From: Lantana camara
Lineage: Eukaryota > Streptophyta > Magnoliopsida > Lamiales > Verbenaceae
Direction: 5' to 3'
Length of the DNA stretch: 64,000 nucleotides
Assembly: GCA_037501455.1 (NCBI GenBank)
Contig: CM074859.1
Coordinates: forward strand, 91,160,894 to 91,224,893
Below the pieces are notes generated by a model. That model did no database searches. It was given only the letters and a program-made list of their open reading frames with translations, and was not told the DNA's origin. Below are positions 23,251 through 33,704 of this stretch, in pieces. Within the stretch, counting starts at the first letter, position 1. Each line of letters begins with the position of its first letter. Position numbers and translations under genes: made by a program.

Positions 23251-24768
23251 ACAAGGAACCTGTTGCGGATTGCTATATTCAACATCAGTTACATCAGTGG
23301 CCTTTTCCCTGAGAAATATTTCAATGACAAGTCTGTTCCGGCTTTGGGTAAGTTGCAAAAGTCAATCATTTTATCCTTGAGCTGCAGTTATGGGTTGAAA
23401 TAAGTTACCTTCACATTGTAACAGATATGAAGATTAAAAAGCTCATGCCTATGGATGCTGAATCGCGTAGGTTTATTGACTGGATGGAGAAAGGCACATC
23501 CTTATAACAAACAGAAAAAAGGCTTATACTTTCAATTTTCCTGTCTTGCTGCCCACGTTAGTTGCTCATTTAATCCTATGTTTTCTTTCTCTGTAGGTGT
23601 TTATGATGCTTTGCAGAAAAAAATATCTAAAAACACTCTTGTTCTGTGTCTGTGAAGCAGTGGATGGTCCAATGATTGAGGAATATTCCTGTAAGTTGTA
23701 AGAAGCTGAAGCTTCCAGGAAAGAATGATTTTGAATGAGCTAGTGCTGAAAATTCATTATACAGTTTAATGATTAAATTGAAAGCATGAATTGATAGGAG
23801 TTGAAACAAATAATATCTCTAATATTTTAAAATACTTTGATGGCTAAATTCTGTTCAACCTTTCGTATTCCACATTTGATGAGTCATTTTAAGTTTACTG
23901 ATCAAGTTATTTTTGTGCAGTTTCATTCAGTTACTCTGGTTCTGATAATCAAGAGGTCTCACTGAACATTAATCGTAGCGGGACAAAGAAGGGAGGGACA
24001 TTCTAGCATAATTCCACAACAGAAATAACTCCTAGTCAGATGAGGTAGTTGAATCAACTTAACAGCTGAAACTCCCTGCATCTTAGATTCTTAATGTTGG
24101 TTAAATTTTCATACTGACAACATTTAAATGAAAATTTTCAGGAGTTCGGCATGCAAAATGGTCCGTACTCTAGTTCAATTAATGAGGACACTGGATAAGA
24201 TGCCAGAAGAGGGGTAACTCCTTGAAAATGAGTCATTTACATGGACTAATCAAGTGCAGTTCATTATGCTTGATTACTTGCCTTTTTTGATAGTGCTAAT
24301 TCAGAATGTATGTTCTTTCAGCACACTGTATTGATGAAGCAGCTCCTGTATTATGATGATGTCATGGTAGGTTTTTACTTTAGCCTGCTTACGTTAGTCA
24401 GGAGCTGCGTTTCAGATTTTCACCTTACTTTCTGATGTTGCTGCCAATGGATTATGAGCCCCCTTTTTTCAGAGGCTGCTCAGAAAACTAAGCTCATAAT
24501 CCATGGATTAAAAATCCTTTGAAGATGGAAGTCGGAAAAGTGAATAGCAAGCACTTAGTCCTAGCTCTGAAGGTGTGGAATTTTGATATACAGAAAACCT
24601 CTTCTATCATTATGATGGCAGGGTTTAACCATTTTCAATTTAACAGGTTAAGAGCGTACTTGATCCATGTGAAGATGAAAACAATGGCAATCAAGATGAG
24701 GATGGGAGCTTGGGAGCTGATTCTCTCCAAAAAGATGAAGGCAGTGAATCCGACTTTGTTCTTCTAAT
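23251..24768 (+). pseudogene. ASY1: ASY1/HOP1-like meiotic HORMA-domain gene, truncated pseudogene
   Basis: Eight exon-like blocks in order encode the HORMA domain of the plant chromosome-axis protein ASY1: 23251-23347 ([28 protein letters not shown]), 23425-23493 ([15 protein letters not shown]), 23597-23690 ([18 protein letters not shown]), 23921-24044 (FSYSGSDNQEVSLNINRSG), 24142-24213 (SACKMVRTLVQLMRTLDKMP), 24322-24366, about 24451-24572 ([28 protein letters not shown]) and 24647-24768 ([12 protein letters not shown]). Defects: a GC donor at 23494, an extra A in the run 23617-23623 that shifts frame, TAG at 24004-24006, and TAA at 24489-24491. The first exon and the whole C-terminal half are absent. 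Introns are kept, so this arose by DNA duplication, not retroposition. The functional protein promotes homologous synapsis on meiotic chromosome axes. Confidence 0.9.
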
Positions 24769-25375
24769 CGCAATAGTTTCTGGTTCTTGTGGAAAGAGCT
24801 TAATTATAATATGTTCATCTTGATTTGACTTGTGAAAGAGCTTAAATTTTTTTTTTTTTAAGGACTTCTTTCTTGAACGACTTCTAACTTTTTATGATTT
24901 TGACATCTACTTTCCACAAAAGTTGTATAAACACCCACTATATGGACACATTTTTTCAAGAACAATTCTTTAACTACATTTGAAAATAACTATAGAAACA
25001 AACGGAATTATAAACATCATCAATCAAATATCAACCTACCATAGAGAACCAAAACTTCACAATTTTCCCTCAAAAGAATTCAGGTTAATAGCCGAAGCAA
25101 TCTTGATTTTTCATTTCGCCTTCGGTGGTATTGGTTTATTTAAGGTTTGTGGGCTGAGACAGACCATGGCCCAAGAATCTAACAAAAGGGCCCAACCTGA
25201 AAGGTACCTTTACTGCACATATTGGACCCAAAATTGCTCCATTGGGAATTCACAATTTTGGTTCTTTGAATTGAAAGTTGGTTTGCATTGATTTCCATTT
25301 TGCCAAATTCAGGCTATATCTTTTCTACAGAATTCACTATTGATAGATTCGACAGTAAAGGAAGTTGGTGCACAA
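24769..25375. other. Intergenic stretch between the two pseudogenes
   Basis: AT-rich DNA with an A/T run at 24848. No coding exon or RNA gene is recognised. Confidence 0.5.
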
Positions 25376-27066
25376 ATGCTATCGGCTCGAATTTCATCAC
25401 CGCCTTCGTCGCCATTGATATCCACTCCTAAAATTCAGTAAAACTCAGAAATTACGCATGCATATGTTATGGATGATTCAGATAGGTAAAATGTTGTGAA
25501 CACTTTCTTTATGTTCTTTTCATGCCTTAATAATTCCTTCAGGTCGTTGATCGGATTATCTTTTCTTTTTTATCCTTCTATTGCTGCTTTTTGACGACTG
25601 GCTTTTAACATCTCTCAGAGTTTGAAGGAGATTGGGCAGGATTTAAATGTGGCCTTGCTCATTTTTTCTGGTAAGTTTTGATTCTACCTCTTCAGTTTCT
25701 TTAGAATTTGTGAATGTAACATATAAATCCAACAACCTTTTTTTCCCTTCTTCTTCGTGTTGCGAATGATGTTATTCATGCATGAGTGTACAACAGTGCA
25801 GCAAACAAGTGCTTCTTTGGCCATAATTGAAAACTATGACCCGGATGTTAGAGATGATACGGAGACATTTTTGAACAAAGTAGTTCCAGAGGTAGGTTTT
25901 CTTTCTCCACGGCTGTAATGGAGGCATATCCTGTTAGCAGTTGGTGTTGACTTGTTTTTCTTGGTTTCAGGGAAATCTGCACCGTGGAAACATACTCTGG
26001 AGGTGGGTTATTATTGATGGAATTACTATAAGTTGACTTGCTTTTGCTTTCTTATGTGTTGAGTATATATTTTGGTTGAATTTCTGCAGTTTTATTGGTT
26101 GCATGATAGAAACTGGCAAGCACTATTGTTTTTCATTGGTAAATTGAACCAAGTAATTGGTTTCCATTATATGCGCTTCAGGAAATACTGTATACTTGAA
26201 AACATTGATATTGTTTCTATTCTCTTCATTGCTGAATAAATATGGGATTCTTGCCTTATCATGATTTCCTGATTTATTAAACTTGGCCGTGTTCTTGTAA
26301 AATCATCGTTCAGTTTATTTATTTCTGGGAGTTGATCTTAACTTTGGAGAACAATCTATGTTTTTTCATCTTTGCAGCATTGAGAAAAATCACATTCACA
26401 ATTTTCAAAGTTTTCATTTTTGGCTAGTAGAGTTTTTCTCTTTTTCCGTTTTTCCATAGGGGATTCAATTCACAGAATCTAATTAACCCAAAAATCAATC
26501 CAACTTAAAGCATAAGCATTATTAAGAGCATAATCAAAAGTAAGCAGTAAGAGCATATATCTAAGTAAAACATTATTCATTTTCATTAGATGGTACATTG
26601 ATGGGGGGTTTTGGTGCTGTGGTATTGCAGGTCCAGACGACATGCCAGCACACATTAAGTCATCTATGTTCGGTTGCTCTCTCACGTATGAAATTTGAAT
26701 ATAATCTTCAATTTAAATTTTAGTTCACAATAAGGCAGATTGATCAACAGTCGTTCATTATATCCTACTTGCGCATGATACCAATAACAGATGGAAAATT
26801 AAACATGGGAACTTGGCAGGTATTTCTTTGAAGGCATTCTTAACATTATCTTTTCCTAGCCCTTAATTTATCAACTTTGGACATTCTCAATTGTGCATAT
26901 TGACAGATAAAATTATCACTCTTAAGAAAATGACAAAATATGGTCAAAATTGCCCATTTCCTAACGCTAACAATTTCCCATTCTCTGTTTCAAGGGAATA
27001 TGGCTACGTGCGCACCGTGATGCTGCTACTCCTCGCAAAGTCGTCGTCACCCTTAATGGGATATAA
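25376..27066 (+). pseudogene. UPF0047 (YjbQ-like) gene, probable pseudogene with introns
   Basis: Exon-like blocks give most of a UPF0047/YjbQ protein, a family linked to thiamine phosphate synthase-like activity in bacteria and poorly characterised in plants: 25619-25670 (GFKCGLAHFF), 25802-25891 (QTSASL, ENYDPDVRDDTETFLNKVVPE), 25971-26002 (GKSAPWKHTLE), 26631-26685 (PDDMPAHIKSSMFGCSLT), 26777-26819 (IPITDGKLNMGTWQ) and 26995-27066 (GIWLRAHRDAA, KVVVTLNGI, stop TAA). A Ser/Pro-rich start at 25376-25437 could be a transit-peptide exon. Signs of decay: in 25619-25670 conserved residues occur in two overlapping frames, implying a small deletion; the His usual before TSAS is Gln; and the exon at 26777 lacks an adjacent AG acceptor. 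Without a transcript a rare functional isoform cannot be excluded. Confidence 0.82.
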
Positions 27067-27249
27067 GATGACGTGTTCTGTACAATTTTTGCTTCCCAAT
27101 CGGAAACTAAAATATGGTTTGCCTGTTGAACTTGTCCCAGCTATGGTTCGAGACTAAGTGTAATATGCATGATCTTGCAATCTTGATCGCGGAAACTGTA
27201 ATTTTGTTCGAGCATTTTCTTTGAAGGGAAGCAGAGGATTTATATTAAA

Positions 27250-27600
27250 CCGTATATTAAACCACCAAACTAATGTCCTTCTCCAAAAGATCCTTCTCCC
27301 AAACTACTTTGCTATCAACAATGGCACGAGCCATCTTGGCCAAAAAATATGCACAATCATTTCCTGTCCAAGATGTGTCTGAACTTATATTCCCAGCAAG
27401 TTTCTACATTCCAGGACAATATTCCCCAGCCGGTTGAGTGGTAACGTCCGCTTGACTACAACTTGTGAGTCCGTTTCGATCTCAATTCTTGGAATGTGGT
27501 TGTTCCATTTCAAAGGGGGGTTGAAGTTGGCATACTCTTATCCGTATGTGACTTGAGCAAGTACATTTGCCTTGCTTCGTCGTGAGAAGCCCATAAATGA
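27250..27600 (-). pseudogene. Decayed LINE-type RNase H fragment
   Basis: On the minus strand, IEIETDSQVVVKR followed by GNIVLECRNL, and in another frame NDCAYFLAKMA, fit the end of the RNase H (RVT_3) domain of plant non-LTR retrotransposons. A stop and a frameshift separate them. No reverse transcriptase is seen. The neighbouring open stretch 27635-27856 may be an older part of the same remnant but I do not recognise it. Confidence 0.5.
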
Positions 27601-28027
27601 CAGCAAGTTTTGCCACTATGATATAACAGGAAATTCATTTTCTGCCACTATGATGCAAAAGGAAATTCATTTTCTGATGCTCCTCTACGTCGTGAAGAAC
27701 AAGGCTCGTATCAGGCGCATAGCCAGCTTTTAAGCATTCTAAGAATCGTATGTCCAGTGCACTGTAGATATCTTTGGATTGTTGAAATGAATGGACTTTG
27801 TTTTCATGTATGATCCAGCTCCACCTGGGAAACTTCCGGAATCCACTTTCTTTCATCCTTCCCTAACGGGTACAAAACATTGCCACCTTCTGAAAGCAGA
27901 ATTGATTTTAGTAATATATGTGGATGCTCCATATTTTCTTTGCAGCCCTTGTGCCAATTGTGGCATTTTTGTGCCAACCAAACAGGCGAAATGGTCTGAA
28001 TTTTGCTCGATGTGATAACAGTAGGGG

Positions 28028-28250
28028 TCTCAATTCGGGTGGGTTCGGGTTGGGTTGAGATAAGGGTATAACATCAAAAATTTTAACCCGAACTCAACCT
28101 GACCCGAAATTCAACTTTATATTCCCAACCCTAACTTGATCTTATAGGGTCGGGTTGGGTTCGGGTTGACCTGATACATTTTTGGATCACCCAATAACCC
28201 AACCCGACGCGATAAACCCGAATCGACCTGAATTTGCTTTAATCTAATAT
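28028..28250. repeat. GGGTTGGGTTCGGG-type degenerate repeat block
   Basis: Runs of GGGTTCGGGTTGGG on one side and AACCCGA/CCCAACCCGA on the other. Such blocks are frequent at ends of plant DNA transposon derivatives; no terminal repeats or transposase are identifiable. Confidence 0.6.
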
Positions 28251-28518
28251 AAACAATTTACATTCTCATAAGCCATTAATTCAAGACTAAGGTTGCAAAA
28301 CAAATTAGAGCATCTTTAATTATTTTTGCCCATATTTTATACTAAAACCAGAAGATAAAATTAGTTGCATGAACCTTCTTCATTACGGTAAAAAAAATTA
28401 AAAATTTAATCAAAAAGAACATATCAATTTCTAGTAGAAGTCTGGATCGAAAATCAAGAACTCATTATTTTGCACAAAAAAATCAAAAAAATATTAATCA
28501 CACCTTTTTTGGCGGAAA

Positions 28519-28772
28519 ATTGAACTCAAATCTCCAGATTTAGAAATATAATTGCGAAAAATAAAAAACATGTCTTCAGATCTAGAAATCTGGTCGTGGA
28601 AAAATTGAACTAAAATCGCATATCTGGAAATACAATTGCAAAAAATAAAAAAACATATCTTCAGATAGAAATCTAGTTGTGGAAAACTTGAACTCAAATC
28701 TCATATCTAGAAATATAATTGCGAAAAATAAAAAGACATATCTTCAGATCTAGAAATCTAATTGTGGAAAAA
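28519..28772. repeat. Three tandem copies of an 84-bp unit
   Basis: Units start at about 28522, 28606 and 28689, each with GAACTCAAATCTC, an ATATAATTGCGAAAAATAAA core and CTTCAGATCTAGAAATCT. Copies differ by a few bases and short indels. Open frames here follow from the repeat. Confidence 0.85.
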
Positions 28773-28989
28773 GTGCGATCTTGCTCCGAAGCCGGGACGG
28801 CGTGGAGATCGCCATCATCCTCCATTGACTCTCTGCTTTTTGTTCTGCTCAAGTAAGGGTGATGACCGATGGAGGTGGTAATAGAGGCGGCGATTCGGTT
28901 GTACTCGGATACAAGATACAATACATATATATAATACAGAGAACTACGCTAAATAAGGAAAACGGATATTTACGCAAAGACTACGGAAT

Positions 28990-29439
28990 TTGATTAGATT
29001 CCTAGTATCCCTTGCTAGCACTTGTCCACCTAACTTTGGCAGGAAATTGGGAAGACCTTCAAGGCTAAGAAGGAGAGAACAAGATGAAGTCCCTAGCAAG
29101 AAGAAAAAATGTCACACTGTGATGAGATTTCCAAGACAAAAATACAATGTCATATGCTCTAAATGTGGTGAAATGGGGCACAACAAAACAAATTGCAAAG
29201 CAGGAAAAGAGTTTGTGATTGCAGAACAGGCTGCAACAAGACAAACTACAACAAAACAGGTTGTAGAACAAGCTGATGAGTATGAAGTCCCGACACAAGA
29301 GCAACCTCTCATGACTCAAAATGAACAAGAAGGTGAGATTTTTGTTGAACCAATTCAAGAAGAAGTTGAAGTTCCACATCAACAAAATGAAGAAGAAAAA
29401 ACCTTAGCACATAAAGAGAATTCTGTTGACAATGTATAA
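28990..29439 (+). CDS. Zinc-knuckle protein fragment resembling the tail of a MULE transposase
   Basis: A 149-residue frame contains PPNFGRKLGRPSRLRRREQDE followed by a CX2CX4HX4C knuckle (CSKCGEMGHNKTNC, 29155-29196) and an acidic Glu/Gln-rich tail. A Pro-Gly-Arg-Pro plus Lys/Arg segment before a CCHC knuckle is the usual C-terminal arrangement of plant Mutator-like transposases. The transposase core is not found upstream, so this is probably a truncated or captured remnant; the true start may be a splice acceptor near 29018 and not the ATG at 28990. Confidence 0.5.
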   Translation: MIRFLVSLASTCPPNFGRKLGRPSRLRRREQDEVPSKKKKCHTVMRFPRQKYNVICSKCGEMGHNKTNCKAGKEFVIAEQAATRQTTTKQVVEQADEYEVPTQEQPLMTQNEQEGEIFVEPIQEEVEVPHQQNEEEKTLAHKENSVDNV

Positions 29440-29521
29440 TTTTGAGGTTATTTTTATTTTTAATCGAATTTAATACATTTCTTACGTTTGATTAAGTTCT
29501 TTTGATTTAATAGGGTAAACA

Positions 29522-29860
29522 ATGGATGAAGATGATCAAGTGCAATGTAATTTCTGTTTTGAGAAGGGGCACATTATAGAACAATGTGAATGGAAGAGAA
29601 TTGCAAAAGAATTCCCACTCGATGATAATAGCATGTGGGGTGTAGAGGCTGTGACAAAGGGGGCAAAAAAAATTACTGCAAGGAAGAGAACATGCCCTTC
29701 TCCAAAACCAAGCAAAGTCACGTTCAAGCCATCAAGAAAGACAAAGAAGGGAGCAAGTTCAAATGAAGTTCCAACATTAACTAAAGGAGGGAAGAAATAT
29801 GTCACATTGTCAAACTTATCAGAAGCAATTTCATCTATTGGAAGGAAGAAGAAGAAGTAG
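29522..29860 (+). CDS. Short Lys-rich frame with a second CCHC-like motif, function unknown
   Basis: A 112-residue frame begins MDEDDQVQCNFCFEKGHI and has CX2CX4HX4C (CNFCFEKGHIIEQC), followed by a basic tail ending SSIGRKKKK. It lies 82 bp downstream of the knuckle frame at 28990-29439 and may be part of the same decayed element or a second exon. I do not recognise a family. No promoter or intron signals were assigned. Confidence 0.4.
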   Translation: MDEDDQVQCNFCFEKGHIIEQCEWKRIAKEFPLDDNSMWGVEAVTKGAKKITARKRTCPSPKPSKVTFKPSRKTKKGASSNEVPTLTKGGKKYVTLSNLSEAISSIGRKKKK

Positions 29861-30990
29861 AATCTCCTACAAACATATATTTTTGGCAATGAAACTGAAT
29901 TTTTTCTGTTGAATAGGTTTTTTTAGCACCTACAGAACATTCTATGGATAATTTAGCATATTTGGTATGTGTTAATGAATGTATGTTTTAATATTTTTAA
30001 TGACAGATTGTATGTCTAAATATTTGTAACATTGTGTGTTATTTAATAGTCTTAAATTTGGTCTCATAGGCTTTATTGGAGTAGTTTAGAGTCAAAAATT
30101 AATGATTGGGACTCAATTTGTTTAAAATTATTTTTTATGGGACTCAATGTGTAAAAAAGAAAAATCATATGAGACTAAATGTGGCATCGAATTAGTCTAA
30201 TGGGACAAAAAATGTAATTTTTACTGGAAAAATTGATTAAAAAATATCACCTAAACTCCACGTCACATTAATCTAGTCCATCTCAATCTCTCATTTTTAG
30301 AGTTAAAAATTAACAGTTGGTACTCAATGTGTTCAAAATTATTTCTTATGGGACTTAATGTGCAATCAAAAAATCGTATGGGACCAAATGTGACACTGAG
30401 CCAGTCTAATGGGACCAAAAGTGTAATTTTTCCTAATATCAACTTAAGGTTAATTTTGAAATTAAGTACCATGCACATCCACTCTTATGTAACGAGGAGA
30501 TAAACTTTTTAATGAAATATCCATCAGTGATAATCAATTCGTCAGGTATTTTAAGCGAATTCCAATTTAGAAGCTAAGCGAAAATTATCATGTTGTCAAT
30601 GGTACAGAAACCCTAAAACTAAAAAATTAATTTAGTCCACACTCCACACCCCACACCCAACTAAAAATACGATCAAAATCTGGAAGCAAATCACTGGTCA
30701 TGGATTTGCAATCTGTACAAGAATTAGGCACAAATTAAAATAACCTCGATCGTTCACAGAATTAAATAAAAGTTCCAACATTAATAATATATTTATGATA
30801 TTCTTAATTCCCAGCAAATCTGAAGTCTATCCCACAAGAAAATTAAATATAGCTAGCACAACATCAACCACCACCATCACTGCATATCTTAGGGTCTCAG
30901 CAGCACTCAGTAACAAATAAATAACAATAGAGTCGAGAGCATGCTTAAGCCGGATCTGGGCGGCTTGCTTTATCGAATCTCTCTCTAAAA
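29861..30990. other. Non-coding stretch with a pair of direct repeats
   Basis: 30063-30226 and 30292-30440 are direct repeats built on ACTCAATGTGTTCAAAATTATTT, GGGACCAAATGTG and TCTAATGGGACCAAAA. These look like a non-coding transposon-derived sequence. 30440-30990 is AT-rich with nothing recognisable. Confidence 0.6.
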
Positions 30991-31112
30991 TAATACATCA
31001 AATACCCAATAATATTCTGCCTTCCTGCTTTATCCAAGATTTTTCTCTTAAATAATACATCAAATACCCAATAATATTCTGCCTTCCTGCTTTATCCAAG
31101 ATTTTTCTCTTA
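30990..31112. repeat. Two exact tandem copies of a 61-bp unit
   Basis: The unit AATAATACATCAAATACCCA ... TTTTTCTCTTA occurs twice in succession, plus a partial, diverged copy at the left. The near identity suggests a recent duplication. Confidence 0.9.
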
Positions 31113-31947
31113 AATAATAGCATCACGTGCCCTCAACTTCAATTAAGCTCTATATTTCTTATTATGTGAATTAAATAAACTGCTCAATAGGGGCACTTGG
31201 CGTGATTATAAGATATAATTTAATGTAAAAATATTAAGGTCTTCTTGGTTTTTTTTTTTTTTTTTTTTTTCATTTAGACCTAATTACAATGTAATTCATT
31301 ATTATCAGAAAATTGTATTTTAGACTCGATAAATCTTGTTTGGTCTGAGGTCTCTTAAAGGAATTTGTAAAAATGCACTTATGCTCCTACGGTTTTATGA
31401 GTGTTACATTGATTATATGACTAAAATTACAAAATCATCCCTAAAGTTTATAAATATAAACCATAGGATCCCTACAAATTATGAATTTAACAACAAATTA
31501 GGAGTGTTTTTGGAATGACATAACGAAAAATATTACAAACGGTTCTCAAAGTTAGAGACTAAAATATAATTTCCTAATAATGAGGAACTACATTGTAATT
31601 AGGTTTAAATACAGGATAATTATATATATATATTTTTTCCATGTCAACGCATGATCTAAATGACTACTCTCACATACAATACCTTAATATATTTCAATCC
31701 GATTAAAAAATAATGAATTTTTTAGTTCCTAAAGTATTTTGTATTTCATCCATCTAAGTGGAATAAGTTTGAACAGGACAGCTAAATGGCTAATGCATAC
31801 ATAATTCCTTAAATGTTAATACAGCGAAAATCGATTGAGAAAACTATAAAGAGATGGAGAAGGTGGATGGCTAGCTAGCTTGTAGAAACTACAGTTTGGG
31901 GTACTTATTAATGAATGTAGAAGCTAATTAAGTATACTTAAACTTAA
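31113..31947. other. AT-rich DNA downstream of the small gene
   Basis: Contains a T run at 31252-31270 and otherwise nothing recognisable. The open stretch 31336-31518 shows no family resemblance. Confidence 0.5.
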
Positions 31948-32196
31948 TTAGTAATTGGCGTTGTCGAGCTTGCCCCATTGATGAGTTCTGGAAGATATGT
32001 AAGCAGCAGCTTTCCTGTCGATTCCAGGCTCGGCAACCCAACGGCCTTTGTCTTCATCGCTCGGATACACTTTGTAACCCCTCACGCACTCGTCCTTGCC
32101 CTCGTCTCCTCTTCTGCGACTGCTTCTGTTCTTGCCTGTGATTGTGAAGCAACACAAGAGACTAGAGGAAGACGACTTCTTCTTGTTGCCTGACAT
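31948..32196 (-). CDS. Small plant protein of unknown function (82 residues)
   Basis: A complete frame: ATG at 32196, stop TAA at 31948. The protein opens MSGNKKKSSSSSLLCCF, has a basic Arg/Lys middle, and a conserved-looking end PSDEDKGRWVAEPGIDRKA. I recall small uncharacterised plant proteins with a Ser-rich start and a DEDxGRWVAEPGID-type end, but cannot name the family with certainty. No signal peptide or membrane segment is evident; the Cys pair near residue 15 might be lipid-modified, which is speculation. A TATA box lies 100 bp upstream and a CT-rich leader follows it, fitting a real single-exon gene. It is the only host-type gene here that looks intact. Confidence 0.75.
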   Translation of the reverse strand: MSGNKKKSSSSSLLCCFTITGKNRSSRRRGDEGKDECVRGYKVYPSDEDKGRWVAEPGIDRKAAAYISSRTHQWGKLDNANY

Positions 32197-32296
32197 TCTT
32201 AGTTTTTTTTTTTCTTCTCTGTGTTAATTCTAACAAGAAAGAGAGAAAGAGGGAATATGAGAGAAAACCTTGGTAGTTGTTGTGAGGTTCTGTGGA

Positions 32297-32303
32297 ATTT
32301 ATA
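32297..32303 (-). promoter_or_regulatory. TATA box of the small gene
   Basis: TATAAAT on the minus strand (in ACTATAAATTCC) lies about 100 bp before the ATG at 32196, which predicts a start of transcription near 32270 and a short CT-rich leader. The young mini-LTR element begins 193 bp further upstream. Confidence 0.7.
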
Positions 32304-32496
32304 GTAGGTTTAATTTGTGGAGGCGTGCGGAGGAATATCTTGATAATTAATGAGACTTGGTAAAGAGTTGAGAGCCATTGGATCTGATTGATGGCTGTGA
32401 TTATATGTACCTGAAATGAAGTTACATGACACATGAGTCATTTGTTTTGCAGCTCGTTAGGATTAGACAAAGGGAACATGGATTGTCCACCCATGC

Positions 32497-32989
32497 TGAT
32501 ACGAACGATTATACGAACGTATTTCAAAGAGACTTTAGAGCAGTCTCGGGCTCGTAAGAAAAGGGGATGAGAGAGAGGGATAATCCGGTAAAGACCGACC
32601 GGCCGGAGAAATTGTAAGGGGAGAAGAGAATTTGGAGATTAGGGGGGAAAGATAATCCGGTAAGACCCACCGGCGGGAGAAGTTAGAGATGAGAGAGAGA
32701 AAAGAGAATTAGGATTGAAGATTGAATTATTATTTTTGATAATAAAAACAACGTAATGCTTAACTATATATAAGTAAAAGAAACCCTAAACCTACTTACT
32801 CTTAAAAGGAAAGGATTACGTAAATATTGAATATCCTACAACTAAACAGAATATCCTATTTTTCTAATGCATATCTTAAATATTAAATTATATCAATCTA
32901 TATCCTACCACTAAACAGAATCAATCTATCCAATTCCTGTCATATCTCTTAGGCTTCTTTCTTGAAACATCATATCTTCGTCCATATCA
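32497..32989 (-). repeat. 3' LTR of the mini element, nearest the small gene
   Basis: Contains a CTATATATAAG TATA-like site near 32768 and two related blocks around ATAATCCGGTAAGACC. It points in the same direction as the gene at 31948-32196. Confidence 0.85.
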
Positions 32990-33190
32990 CTCTCCCGCCC
33001 TTCACAATCCACCTTGTCCTCAAGGTGTAACTCGAGAACAACCCAACCAACCTCTTGTTGAAATCCCTCGAAACGCAGCTTGTTGTGGTGTTGGAATGCC
33101 CGAAAATTTGGTGTACTCTTTTGTTGAAATTGCTTAAAACTTGCCACGCTGACGAACTCAGACATCTTGCCAGAACAATGAAAGCACCAA

Positions 33191-33683
33191 TGATACGAAC
33201 GATTATACGAACGTATTTCAAAGAGACTTTAGAGCAGTCTCGGGCTCGTAAGAAAAGGGGATGAGAGAGAGGGATAATCCGGTAAAGACCGACCGGCCGG
33301 AGAAATTGTAAGGGGAGAAGAGAATTTGGAGATTAGGGGGGAAAGATAATCCGGTAAGACCCACCGGCGGGAGAAGTTAGAGATGAGAGAGAGAAAAGAG
33401 AATTAGGATTGAAGATTGAATTATTATTTTTGATAATAAAAACAACGTAATGCTTAACTATATATAAGTAAAAGAAACCCTAAACCTACTTACTCTTAAA
33501 AGGAAAGGATTACGTAAATATTGAATATCCTACAACTAAACAGAATATCCTATTTTTCTAATGCATATCTTAAATATTAAATTATATCAATCTATATCCT
33601 ACCACTAAACAGAATCAATCTATCCAATTCCTGTCATATCTCTTAGGCTTCTTTCTTGAAACATCATATCTTCGTCCATATCA
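33191..33683 (-). repeat. 5' LTR of the mini element
   Basis: Same length as and apparently identical to 32497-32989; followed by target duplication CATGC. Confidence 0.85.
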
Positions 33684-33704
33684 CATGCTTCATCTTAGGG
33701 GTGG

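Larger units (their letters stand above)
32497..33683 (-). mobile_element. Mini LTR retrotransposon (TRIM-like), identical LTRs, TSD CATGC
   Basis: Two 493-bp LTRs (32497-32989 and 33191-33683), starting TGATACGAACG and ending CATATCA, flank only 201 bp. By eye I find no difference between them. CATGC flanks the unit at 32492-32496 and 33684-33688. On the minus strand the purine-rich tract GAAGGGCGGGAGAG abuts the left LTR, and TTGGTGCTTTCATTG abuts the right LTR as the likely primer site, so the element reads leftward. The short internal frame EDKVDCEGRESDMDED resembles the tail of a gypsy polyprotein, so it probably derives from a gypsy parent and moved using proteins supplied elsewhere. 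Confidence 0.92.

Noticed and set aside
29065..29385. Cys/Phe-rich minus-strand frames
   Set aside because: Antisense shadows of the Glu/Gln-rich zinc-knuckle frame at 28990-29439.
32926..33264. Small frames across the inner part of the mini-LTR element
   Set aside because: Too short and shifted to be a functional retroviral protein; only a remnant of a gypsy polyprotein tail.
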